A DNA stretch of 33,530 nt from Bacteroidetes bacterium UBA2664 (GTDB taxonomy: Bacteria; Bacteroidota; Rhodothermia; Balneolales; Balneolaceae), in NCBI GenBank assembly GCA_002359315.1, contig DEMS01000036.1:1315-34844 (forward strand), given 5' to 3'. Below, piece after piece: positions 17,228 through 25,296 of this stretch (position 1 is the stretch's first letter; each line of letters starts with the position of its first letter). The notes beneath the pieces are model-generated. The model had not been told where the DNA came from. It did no database searches and saw only the letters and a list, made by a program, of their open reading frames with translations. The position numbers and the translations under genes were made by a program.

Positions 17228-17470
17228 ATTGGATTCGTTTATTCGATGATTTTTATGGGTCAATATTCGCCTGCCTATAATTCTCACAAGTTAATGAAAG
17301 CTGTGAATAGAATACAGCCTTTTTTGTTCGTGTCTATAGTGTGTTCATGGGCAGGTACCACCCCTCTGCCATCACACTCAAAACAACGCATCATCCGGAT
17401 GAAGATCAGTATCTCAGACCCAAAATACTGCAATGATTTAGATACCTATTAAAACCATGCCCCATGTCCT

Positions 17471-17497
17471 GAGATCCTGAAATAAATTCAGAATGAC
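17471..17497. repeat. Palindromic intergenic repeat GAGATYCTGAA, copy 1
   Basis: ATCCTGAA and TTCAGAAT arms with a five-base spacer (one G-U pair), followed by GAC. It matches the copies at 21445-21471 and 28502-28528. I recognise this kind of short palindrome as abundant in Bacteroidota intergenic DNA; function unknown. Confidence 0.7.
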
Positions 17498-17686
17498 TCG
17501 TTGTAATGTTTATGAAGTAATTATTGAGTTCACCTTGCCTGCTCTACGAAGCCTTCTTGGTCTACGTAGTCTCGTCTCGACGAAGTTGACGGCGTCGTTG
17601 AGTCCCTGATTCAAATGCAATAAACACCTCTCCAATTAGTTCATTATCTTCATCACTGTTTTCATCGACCAATTAGAAATTTTGCG

Positions 17687-17694
17687 TACATTTG
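17687..17694 (+). promoter_or_regulatory. Possible Bacteroidota-type -7 promoter box (TACATTTG) before wzi
   Basis: TACATTTG fits TAnnTTTG exactly. A -33 TTTG box at the usual spacing is not clear (TTTC at 17660-17663). If used, transcription would begin at about 17699-17701, on or just after the annotated GTG, implying a leaderless message or a start further in. Confidence 0.3.
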
Positions 17695-17698
17695 TAGT

Positions 17699-19429
17699 GT
17701 GAGAATCATCGGATATCTATATAACATTATATTTAAGAGAGGCACTACCTTGTGGCTTTTATTGCCCCTGTTTGCCATTTTCACTACTCAAACAGTATCC
17801 TCACAATCATTACAGATCGGCTCTCTTCAGGACGATCAAATCATGATTCAATCCCTTCTCTCCGACTCTTTGCATATCTCCACGATTCAGCGCCCATTTC
17901 TCTATGAAAATTATTTAGAGATCATGAGTGAACCTACCATTAACTCAAGATCCGGTTGGTGGAATCGCCCTCAGCATTATACAACCTATCCCATGTTCGG
18001 CAACACTGAGATTGGCCTCCTGCCGATTACTCTTCAGAACACAATGAACAGCCGGTTTCCGCTTAGTGAGAATAATGAGGCTGCATGGTATGGCAGGGGA
18101 ATGAATAGTGAGATTTCAGGCGGGTTTTTCATACGATCCGACTATTTCTCTATCACGTTCCAACCTCATTACATTTATCAGGAAAATCAAGATTTTCTAA
18201 CGCCAAGATTTGTGTTATTCGACTCGAATAATAACATTTACGGTTCCGAATCATTCGCTGAACAGATCGATTATCCATTCAGATTTGGACAAGAACCATT
18301 TTCTACCTTCGATTTGGGATATTCCTCAATCCGCCTTCATGCCTATAATGTTGAAATCGGACTTGCCAGTGAACCTCAATGGTGGGGCCCTGTCATACGT
18401 TATCCTCTTATGATGAGCAACAACTCCCCTGGATTTAATCATTTTTTCCTCGGCACCCGGGAGCCCGTTCAAATTCCGAAATTTGGAAAAATTCATTTCA
18501 AGTGGATGATGGGTTACCCGGACGAATCAGGATATTTTAATGGAGTCGGCCAGGGGCAAAGACGGTTTCTGAATGGTGTCAATATGTCTTTCAATCCAAA
18601 TATCCTGCCAAACCTTACATTGGGTTTAAATCGAATCTACCACATATTTGATACGGATGGATTTCGATTTCAAAATGTCATTACCTTATTTGATCCTTTT
18701 CAAAGAGTCAGTCTGGTCAGTCAGCAAGGTGCAGACAATATACGTCAGGCACGAAATCAGATCGCTTCTGTTTATTTTCAGCTTAAACTCCCTGCTGCTA
18801 ATGGTGAAATCTACGGTGAGTTTTTCAGAGAAGATCACAGTTATGATTTCCGGGATCTGTTTGTCCAGCCTCATCACAACAGTGCATACTCATTCGGCCT
18901 TCGAAAACTCTCCTATCTTCCCTTTTTCGACTTTGTCATTGCAAATTTAGAGTTCACAAATCTCACAAAATCGCAACTTCAGCAAGTGCGTCCACAGGGT
19001 GATTTTTATACACACACACCAATCGGACAGGGTCATACGAACCGTGGACAAATTTTGGGTGCTGCCATCGGGCCGGGATCCAATAGCCAGTTTTTATCAC
19101 TGGATTTCTATAAAAATAATCTGACATTCGGGCTGTTTGCCCAGCGGCATGTCATCAACGATAGTTTTCATCTGAGAATATCGAGTGTCACTTTGTCTCC
19201 ATTTTCCGATATAGGTGACTTTATAAACCATAGAATCAATCTCAACTCCGGATTTAATACGACTTATAGCAGTGGTAAACTCACGCTATTCAGTAGATTG
19301 ACCTGGACTAAAGCCTTTAATTACGGCCGATTCTATACAGCTCGATATGTAACTCCTGACGTGTTTGATCAGGAGCATTTTGACCGAACGAATATTCAAT
19401 TTCAAATTGGTTTGACTTTTATTCCTTGA
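17699..19429 (+). CDS. wzi: Capsule assembly Wzi-family outer-membrane protein, paralogue 1
   Basis: 576 residues. A hydrophobic signal sequence (LWLLLPLFAIFTTQTVSSQ) ends near residue 36, then SLQIGSLQDDQIMIQSLL begins the mature protein. Aromatic- and glycine-rich beta strands alternate throughout, and it ends in an aromatic-rich final strand (FQIGLTFIP), as expected of an outer-membrane barrel. Family landmarks: NNEAAWYGRGMNSE, DLGYSSIRLHAYNVEIGL, SNNSPGFNHFFLGTREP, PHHNSAYSFG and QGHTNRGQ. Wzi is a surface lectin that anchors or organises capsule at the outer membrane. Start is GTG 17699; a TTG further in, preceded by AGAGAGG, would shorten the n-region. Four bases separate it from a second copy, so the two form one operon. 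Confidence 0.87.
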   Translation: MRIIGYLYNIIFKRGTTLWLLLPLFAIFTTQTVSSQSLQIGSLQDDQIMIQSLLSDSLHISTIQRPFLYENYLEIMSEPTINSRSGWWNRPQHYTTYPMFGNTEIGLLPITLQNTMNSRFPLSENNEAAWYGRGMNSEISGGFFIRSDYFSITFQPHYIYQENQDFLTPRFVLFDSNNNIYGSESFAEQIDYPFRFGQEPFSTFDLGYSSIRLHAYNVEIGLASEPQWWGPVIRYPLMMSNNSPGFNHFFLGTREPVQIPKFGKIHFKWMMGYPDESGYFNGVGQGQRRFLNGVNMSFNPNILPNLTLGLNRIYHIFDTDGFRFQNVITLFDPFQRVSLVSQQGADNIRQARNQIASVYFQLKLPAANGEIYGEFFREDHSYDFRDLFVQPHHNSAYSFGLRKLSYLPFFDFVIANLEFTNLTKSQLQQVRPQGDFYTHTPIGQGHTNRGQILGAAIGPGSNSQFLSLDFYKNNLTFGLFAQRHVINDSFHLRISSVTLSPFSDIGDFINHRINLNSGFNTTYSSGKLTLFSRLTWTKAFNYGRFYTARYVTPDVFDQEHFDRTNIQFQIGLTFIP

Positions 19430-19433
19430 TCTA

Positions 19434-21203
19434 ATGTTTAAACGCAACGAATATACCGGCTCTCTATACTGTATGAATTCTGCCTCTGGTAAGATCCTTA
19501 CAAGAAGTCTGTTTGTAGTTTTAATCATTTTGCTAACACATACCCAGATTTTTGCTCAACGTGTTGTGATCAATGATTTGCAAGAAGAACAGATCCGAAT
19601 TCAACAACTCCTCTACGGATCTAAGTTCACCTCATTAGCGAATCGTCCCTTGTGGCAACAGGTCTACGACGATTACATCAACCAAACTGATCATGATTAT
19701 GGAATGTGGTCAAAATCCTATTCCTCAACCGCTTATACACCGGGCCCGCAAGATATTTTTCAAATTGGTTTATATGATATTCAGTCCCGTGTCACCATTA
19801 ATACCACCGTCCCTTACGGATATAACAACGAAGCTGCCTGGTATGGAAGAGGATTAAACAGTGAACTCTTTTTTGGCGGATGGATCTCATCGGATTATCT
19901 GACCATCTCTTTTCGTCCACAGCTGGTTTATCAACAAAATATTGAATTTGAAGATCCTCGGTTTGTATTTAGAGATGAAGATGGGAACTTACTTTATTTT
20001 ACGGAAGCCATTGGTAATATCATTGACACACCTTTTCAATTTGGCCCGGATCCGTTTTCCACAATAAGTCTTGGCTATACCTCTATACGAGCTCATTACA
20101 ACGCTTTTGAAGTTGGATACTCAACGGAACCACTCACCTGGGGAGCCAATGTACAATACCCGCTGCTATTTAGTAACAATGCGCCGGGTATGCAGCACTT
20201 TTTTCTGGGAACACGCAAACCTTTCCGCATCCCGTATGTCGGTAATTTAGAATTCTCATACATCGGTGCATTTCCCGAAGACTCAGACTATTTTGAGACA
20301 GAAGATGAACTACAGGAAAACCGTCGTTTCATTAATGGGATCAATCTGGCCTATTCACCGGCTTTTATATCAAATTTCCATGTGGGATTTGCAAGAGCCG
20401 TTCAGAAATATCTTGAAAACGACACTCTCAAAAGTTCTGATTTTGGATTAATACTGGATCCTTTCTATTTAAAAGAGTTTATCCGTACCCGAGGTTCTCT
20501 AAATAATGTGGAGCCTAGATATCATCTCAATCTGGTCTATGTAAGATGGATTTGGGAAGAGAGTCATTTCGAAATCTACGGTGAATTTTACCGAGAAGAT
20601 TTTGCCTGGGATTCAAGGGACTTTTTGATGGAACCTCATCACAACAGTGGGTACTCTTTTGGGTTCAGTAAACTCATATTTGCACCCTATGCTCACTTTT
20701 ATAAAGTCAATTTGGAATTTGTCAATATGACTCCATCGCAATTGCAGGAAGTAAGGCCACAATCATATTACTATGCCAATCCGGTAATCCGTCAGGGCCA
20801 CACCAACCGGGGACAGCTTTTGGGAGCAGCCATCGGGCCGGGCTCTAACACACAATATTTTAGTATCGATGCCTATAAAAGTTGGGGACGTTATGGAATT
20901 TATTTCAGAAGATTGGCAGATAACAACCAGTTCCATTATAACTTTGACAGATCGCTTAACAGGCCGGAAATCTTTAGACAAGGATTCGGGGATTACTGGA
21001 GAAATCGTACAGATTTAACGATTGGAACACGCGGGTTAATTGAAAGCAACAACTTTATCCTCTCCGGCGAAATTGCCTGGACCAAATTGTTCAACTACGG
21101 AAGATATGACTACAATGTGTTCGGCGGTACCAATATTGCAAACTTCACCCCCAACGACCGAACCAATCTATCTGTGCAATTTTCTATTTCGTACAGGCTA
21201 TAG
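19434..21203 (+). CDS. wzi: Capsule assembly Wzi-family outer-membrane protein, paralogue 2
   Basis: 589 residues from ATG 19434; a second ATG 13 codons on (MNSASGKILTRSLFVVLIIL) gives a more typical signal peptide ending at TQIFAQ and may be the true start. The mature part opens with INDLQEEQIRIQQLL and shares with paralogue 1 the order of NNEAAWYGRGLNSE, LGYTSIRAHYNAFEVGYSTE, SNNAPGMQHFFLGTR, GEFYREDFAWDSRD, PHHNSGYSFG and GQLLGAAIGPGSN, then a C-terminal WTKLFNYGRYDYN and a Phe/Tyr-rich last strand. Clearly a diverged tandem duplicate: conserved core, different loops. Probably both bind polysaccharide at the outer membrane, perhaps with different specificity. Convergent with the TylF-like gene. 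Confidence 0.87.
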   Translation: MFKRNEYTGSLYCMNSASGKILTRSLFVVLIILLTHTQIFAQRVVINDLQEEQIRIQQLLYGSKFTSLANRPLWQQVYDDYINQTDHDYGMWSKSYSSTAYTPGPQDIFQIGLYDIQSRVTINTTVPYGYNNEAAWYGRGLNSELFFGGWISSDYLTISFRPQLVYQQNIEFEDPRFVFRDEDGNLLYFTEAIGNIIDTPFQFGPDPFSTISLGYTSIRAHYNAFEVGYSTEPLTWGANVQYPLLFSNNAPGMQHFFLGTRKPFRIPYVGNLEFSYIGAFPEDSDYFETEDELQENRRFINGINLAYSPAFISNFHVGFARAVQKYLENDTLKSSDFGLILDPFYLKEFIRTRGSLNNVEPRYHLNLVYVRWIWEESHFEIYGEFYREDFAWDSRDFLMEPHHNSGYSFGFSKLIFAPYAHFYKVNLEFVNMTPSQLQEVRPQSYYYANPVIRQGHTNRGQLLGAAIGPGSNTQYFSIDAYKSWGRYGIYFRRLADNNQFHYNFDRSLNRPEIFRQGFGDYWRNRTDLTIGTRGLIESNNFILSGEIAWTKLFNYGRYDYNVFGGTNIANFTPNDRTNLSVQFSISYRL

Positions 21204-21236
21204 GAGTGGGTTATTGATTTAAAAACAAACCGGCCT

Positions 21237-21378
21237 TGAATTAGTTGGCGGTTCAAGAGAATGGGAAGCACGTGAAAAGCGCAAATTAATACCGGCCAAA
21301 ACGATATGCTGGGTCTGCTCTTGGCGGACCATTTAATTTGTGCCACGTGCATCCCATGAACGGCCGCCAAGTAATTCA
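21237..21378. repeat. Long imperfect hairpin element (about 140 bp) in a convergent intergenic space
   Basis: Ends TGAATTA (21237-21243) and TAATTCA (21372-21378) are inverted; moving inward, TTGGCGG pairs with CCGCCAA, GCACGTG with CACGTGC, and CAAATTAA with TTAATTTG, separated by small bulges. The arms cover almost the whole length. No open reading frame is supported. It could be a structured RNA, a mobile REP-like element or a bidirectional transcription barrier between wzi and the methyltransferase gene. Confidence 0.7.
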
Positions 21379-21380
21379 CG

Positions 21381-21421
21381 CCTTGATTTTTTGGTTACTT
21401 TTGCATCAAGGCAAAAGTAAC
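21381..21421. terminator. Strong hairpin with a complementary loop, possible terminator between convergent genes
   Basis: GTTACTTTTG (21394-21403) and CAAAAGTAAC (21412-21421) form a perfect 10-bp stem with loop CATCAAGG. CCTTGAT at 21381-21387 is complementary to ATCAAGG in that loop, so a pseudoknot or an alternative stem is possible. It sits between convergent genes, where a bidirectional terminator is expected, but no long U-run follows on either strand. Confidence 0.5.
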
Positions 21422-21444
21422 AGACTCGTTTGAAAGACAACTCT

Positions 21445-21471
21445 GAGATTCTGAAACAAGTTCAGAATGAC
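21445..21471. repeat. Palindromic intergenic repeat GAGATYCTGAA, copy 2
   Basis: Perfect arms ATTCTGAA (21448-21455) and TTCAGAAT (21461-21468). Same consensus as the copies at 17471 and 28502. It lies a few bases past the stop codon of the TylF-like gene, so it is in that gene's 3' untranslated region. Confidence 0.7.
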
Positions 21472-21477
21472 AGTAAA

Positions 21478-22302
21478 TCACAGCTTCACAATAATCGCAT
21501 GCCCGTTCAAATTGTAAAAAATCATCTTATCACGATCCTTCATCATCTCATTTACATGCCGTGTAATCCCATCCGTCCTGACATATCCATAGTCATCAAA
21601 CACAATAATACCGTTTGGTACCAGGCGATCCCAGATCCAGTCAACCGTGTCTTTTGATGATTGATACACATCCACATCAATATGACATAATCTGAAACGA
21701 ACATCTTCTACCTTTGCGCCTGTATCTTCAGGAAAAATACCTTCCAATATCTCTACATTATTCAGTTTAAAATCTTCAAATAACAATTTCTCAACTGCAT
21801 TTTTCGATGCATCACTATGCTCTCCGTCACTGTAATCGGAGTCCTGATCTCCTGTTTTCACTATGCCCGTAAACGTATCACAAAGGTACACTTTGTCTTT
21901 TATACCATGAAGTGACGCACTTTTTGCAAGTAATGCGCCGGTCCCCCCTCTCCAGACACCGACTTCTATGATACTTCCCTCATCCAGTTTGGATGTCTGT
22001 TCAACCAATTTCCACAACTCATAGCAACGGTAAACATCAACGAGAGTGTCCTCTTTCATCATTTCAAAAGATTCTGTGAAAGCCTTGTCAACATTCCAGG
22101 GACTGTACGTCGCATAGGTGTGGTGTGGCTCATACTCATTATCACCTTCTTCCTCCTCATTCTTGATGTAGGCAAACTCATAACCTAACCTGAAAGCGAT
22201 ATTCTTTACGATATCTTTTGTGAATGATCTCTTTTTGGGAGGAGTTTCCAATAGCCTGACCCCCCATTTTTCGGCTATTTTATCAACTGCTTTTTTAATC
22301 AT
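21478..22302 (-). CDS. TylF/MycF-family SAM-dependent O-methyltransferase
   Basis: 274 residues, ATG 22302. The SAM-binding glycine motif is EVGVWRGGTG at 113-122; LCDTFTGI follows at 140-147, and HIDVDVY (207-213) with FDDYG (235-239) provides the acidic metal-binding residues of the macrocin O-methyltransferase family, which needs Mg2+. Members methylate sugar hydroxyls, classically on macrolide deoxysugars, and also occur in O-antigen loci. Here it probably O-methylates a sugar of the polysaccharide or its nucleotide precursor (inference). The N-terminal 60 residues are acidic and poorly conserved. It lies 32 bases after the lipoprotein gene, as the last gene of block A. Confidence 0.87.
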   Translation of the reverse strand: MIKKAVDKIAEKWGVRLLETPPKKRSFTKDIVKNIAFRLGYEFAYIKNEEEEGDNEYEPHHTYATYSPWNVDKAFTESFEMMKEDTLVDVYRCYELWKLVEQTSKLDEGSIIEVGVWRGGTGALLAKSASLHGIKDKVYLCDTFTGIVKTGDQDSDYSDGEHSDASKNAVEKLLFEDFKLNNVEILEGIFPEDTGAKVEDVRFRLCHIDVDVYQSSKDTVDWIWDRLVPNGIIVFDDYGYVRTDGITRHVNEMMKDRDKMIFYNLNGHAIIVKL

Positions 22303-22334
22303 TTCAGTTTTTTAATTGATAACTCATTTAAAGA

Positions 22335-23978
22335 TTAAAGTGAGATTATCGCGTTAAACCAACGTCTTGCCATCTCAAAAGCAGTGGCTTGAGTCGGGTG
22401 AATTCCATCGATCAGATCAAAACGATTGAAACCACTATTCATGTCAACTATCTTAATAGGAGATGCCGCCGTTGTATTGTTATTAGCAATTGACTGCAGG
22501 TTTGAGTTCCAGACACTAACCATATTATTTACAGTATCTCTGTCCAGACTTGGAACATCAATCGGCAATATTAATGCAAGGTAAATCTTTACATTTGGAT
22601 TATCATTTCTCAAGTGATTGATCATCGAAGTAACATTATTGAGTCCGGATGTTAGTTGTCCGGGAACACCTCCGGATTGTGCCAGTGTGGTTACATCATT
22701 GGTTCCCAAATGAATCAAAACAATATCAGCTGTATAAGTTTGAAGCCAGACCGGTAAATTAGATTCAATAAAATCGGTTTTAGCACCGTCATGTCCTTCA
22801 TGATTCGCATCCCATTGCCCAGAAGATCCTTCTGTAAATCTAAATTGTGTTCCAATATTTTGAAACTTTAGAGCATTATCAATTAACATATTGTGGAGTC
22901 CAAATCGATAAGAATAGGGTGCTCCGTTTGTTATCGAATCTCCTAATTGTAAGATTCTGGAATTCGGTGCGAAGGGAAGGAAATCCAATACCAAATTTTT
23001 GTCTGCATCTATCACGATCTCAATTGAACTGCTAGTTGATTCTCTATCACCACTCCATCCGGCAAACGACCACCCGGATCCGGGTAGAGCCTGAATCTTA
23101 ACTACACTTCCAAATGCAAATTGATTACCTGAAGAAGCATTTGCAACCGGTGAAAAGAGAACACTTGTTACAAAAGTTCCGGATCCATTAATTTGAATGT
23201 CGACTGAAAAGAGTTTTGGTTCAAATTTAACATTTACTTCTTTATCTCCATCCATCTCAATCATTACACTTTGTTCTGAACCGGAGGCGTCTCCACTCCA
23301 TTGTTCCAACTCCCATCCTTCATCTGCAATAGCTGTTAACTGAACCATGGTTTCGAATGGGTATTCGGATGTGGTTGTTTTTGGCAAGACAAACTCCTGA
23401 GTTACCTCCCCTTCTCCTTCAATATTTATGGTCAACTCATAATCGATCCTCTCAAATGTAGCCGTTACCTCTACCGGCCCATCCACCTCTACTTCTACTT
23501 CATTTTCAGTTCCGCTGGCATCACCCGACCATTCACTTATTTTCCATCCCGGTTCAGGCTCCGCAACCAATCTTAGTACTGTAGCATGCTGAAACTCTTC
23601 TGTAGTCGTTTTTTGAGATACGACTTCGGTTCTTACATTTCCCTCTCCCTCTACATGAATTGTAACCGGATAATCTACTTTTTCAAACAGGGCCTGAACC
23701 TCTCTGTTCTGATCCATAAAAACAAAAACAGTAGATTCATTTGTGTTTTTTAAATCACCGGCCCAACCCACAAATTCCCAGTGTTCATTTGCTGTTGCAG
23801 TCACCCGGATCGCTTTGCCATCCTCATTTGATATTGAAGATTGAATAACCGTTCCTGCTTCTGCCGGAACTGCCTGGGTGGTTAATACATAGTTTGGTTC
23901 ATTCTCAACACCGCAAGAACTTGCAAAAAGAAAAACCAAAAGTATGAAAAAGGTATATTGAAAGTATGTCTTTGCCAC
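22335..23978 (-). CDS. Lipoprotein with InlB-type repeats and C-terminal SGNH/GDSL hydrolase
   Basis: 547 residues, GTG start at 23978. A type II signal peptide (FFILLVFLFASSC) puts the lipid on Cys22. Four repeats of about 70-75 residues follow (roughly 33-100, 102-178, 181-254, 257-334), each with a G/SW-x-GD core (for example VGWAGDLKNT, SEWSGDASGT, EQWSGDASGS, AGWSGDRES), as in the InlB-B/bacterial repeat family. The C-terminal SGNH esterase domain has GDSIT at 346-350 (Ser348), GTND at 425-428 and DGIH at 524-527 (Asp524, His527), so the catalytic set is complete. Likely a surface or periplasmic carbohydrate esterase, possibly an O-deacetylase acting on this locus's glycan. About 160 AT-rich bases precede it. 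Confidence 0.85.
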   Translation of the reverse strand: MAKTYFQYTFFILLVFLFASSCGVENEPNYVLTTQAVPAEAGTVIQSSISNEDGKAIRVTATANEHWEFVGWAGDLKNTNESTVFVFMDQNREVQALFEKVDYPVTIHVEGEGNVRTEVVSQKTTTEEFQHATVLRLVAEPEPGWKISEWSGDASGTENEVEVEVDGPVEVTATFERIDYELTINIEGEGEVTQEFVLPKTTTSEYPFETMVQLTAIADEGWELEQWSGDASGSEQSVMIEMDGDKEVNVKFEPKLFSVDIQINGSGTFVTSVLFSPVANASSGNQFAFGSVVKIQALPGSGWSFAGWSGDRESTSSSIEIVIDADKNLVLDFLPFAPNSRILQLGDSITNGAPYSYRFGLHNMLIDNALKFQNIGTQFRFTEGSSGQWDANHEGHDGAKTDFIESNLPVWLQTYTADIVLIHLGTNDVTTLAQSGGVPGQLTSGLNNVTSMINHLRNDNPNVKIYLALILPIDVPSLDRDTVNNMVSVWNSNLQSIANNNTTAASPIKIVDMNSGFNRFDLIDGIHPTQATAFEMARRWFNAIISL

Positions 23979-24141
23979 TGGAGTAATTTATATAAGTTCT
24001 ATTTTTCGCATCTTAAAAAGATAGCCAATATAAGGATTTTTCTTGAAATGGGTTTATTTGTTTCAAACAAAAAATCTACTCAGAAATATGTCAAAAAAAT
24101 GCATTTAAGATCAATTTAAACCGTTTTTGCATAAGATTGTT

Positions 24142-25296
24142 TCAAATGGCGGATAGTACCTCCTCTACCGTCCCTTTCTCGGTTTCTAACAGATGTCTCG
24201 CTTTTTCTGCAGAGAAAGACCGAAGTTTTTGAACATTTTCTAAAGTCAATGCTTCTAAAGTTTTCTCAATAGAATACAATTCTGTGGTTGCATAAATTGA
24301 TGATTCAATAAACATTTGCCAGATATCCGACTCTTTTGATCCATTGAATACAATTGCACCCCCGCTACAAACCGCACTTACTGCTTTAGAGGGAACCGAA
24401 ATATGTGTCCAGGAGTGATTTAGTGAAACCAAATGAACATCTATATAAGCCATCTCTGACTGTTTAACACTCTGCGTAAATGTAATATTTTTAATTTTTT
24501 GATCCTCAATAAAATGCCTGATCTCCTCTGCATGAAATCCGTAAATGGATAATATCAGATGTATTGACTCTTTTTGCGATGCAGATTGCACTGCATTTTT
24601 AAGAAATTCAACTGAGTGCGCTTTCCCAATATTTCCGATGTAGGCTAAATTTATTTTTTCGGGATGATACCATTCCGGCGGTTGATTTGTCTTAGAAACA
24701 CTGTGAATGCCACATGGCAACAGAAATTTATGAATGGCTTTATCCCCGAATTTTTCTGCTAAATAGTCAAATTGCTGATTTCCCAGTGCAAGAATTCCAT
24801 AAGGGCTCCTTTTATAAGTCATCCTGTCTACTAACTTATACAGCGGGTTTGTTTCTTTAATAAGTCCATCAGCCACAAATGCATCCGGATAGAGATCAAA
24901 ACTCCAATAGATCAATTTTTGATCTTTTAACATCCGTAACGCCCAGAAAATGATTAATGCAGGATTGGTAAGGGTAATTATCGTTTCTATATTCAGTTTT
25001 TTAGCATATTTGACCAACCTGAATCCCTCTACTATGCCAAATAGCAGCTTTAAAAACTTAGAGTCAAAATCTGCAGCAGGATTTTTAATATGATGAATCG
25101 TCGTGCGGCTCAATATTTTTTCATCAAACTCCCGAAGTTTAATATTCGTTCTGTAATTACTGGCAGAAGTGACAATATGAATATCCAATTCAGGATCTCT
25201 CTCCAATAGAAGACAGATCAAATCATAAACCGCATTGGAATCTACATTTGAGTAGGGGGCAAAATACTTCGTAATAATGGCAAGTTGCTTAGGCAT
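24142..25296 (-). CDS. Glycosyltransferase, GT4-like (WbuB-like)
   Basis: 384 residues, ATG 25296. The N-terminal GT-B domain (AIITKYFAPYSNVDSNAVYDL) carries a hydrophobic patch TNPALIIFWALRML and a YWSFDLYPDAFVADGL segment seen in WbuB-like O-antigen transferases. The donor domain has LAYIGNIGKAHSVEFL and HISVPSKAVSAVCSGGAIVF in place of the usual E-x7-E, so it belongs to a divergent subgroup. Its start overlaps the end of the SDR gene by eight bases, so the two are translationally coupled and probably act on the same sugar: the SDR makes the donor and this enzyme transfers it (inference). Confidence 0.8.
   Translation of the reverse strand: MPKQLAIITKYFAPYSNVDSNAVYDLICLLLERDPELDIHIVTSASNYRTNIKLREFDEKILSRTTIHHIKNPAADFDSKFLKLLFGIVEGFRLVKYAKKLNIETIITLTNPALIIFWALRMLKDQKLIYWSFDLYPDAFVADGLIKETNPLYKLVDRMTYKRSPYGILALGNQQFDYLAEKFGDKAIHKFLLPCGIHSVSKTNQPPEWYHPEKINLAYIGNIGKAHSVEFLKNAVQSASQKESIHLILSIYGFHAEEIRHFIEDQKIKNITFTQSVKQSEMAYIDVHLVSLNHSWTHISVPSKAVSAVCSGGAIVFNGSKESDIWQMFIESSIYATTELYSIEKTLEALTLENVQKLRSFSAEKARHLLETEKGTVEEVLSAI

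Larger units (their letters stand above)
17228..17698. other. Divergent intergenic region between wlbA and the wzi pair
   Basis: About 470 bases without a supported gene. It is bounded by an inverted pair of 15-base motifs (TGTGAGAATTATAGG on the minus strand at 17274-17288; TGTGAGAATCATCGG on the plus strand at 17698-17712; 13 of 15 identical). It contains a palindromic repeat at 17471-17497 and, at about 17540-17615, a GC-richer patch with short CTACG/CGTAG and CTCGACG/CGTCG arms. TACATTTG at 17687-17694 matches the Bacteroidota -7 box TAnnTTTG just before the first wzi gene. Promoters for both directions probably lie here. Confidence 0.5.

Noticed and set aside
17246..17452. A 68-codon plus-strand open frame in the divergent intergenic region.
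   Set aside because: It begins inside the wlbA 5' region, shows no motif, and its codon pattern does not resemble neighbouring genes.
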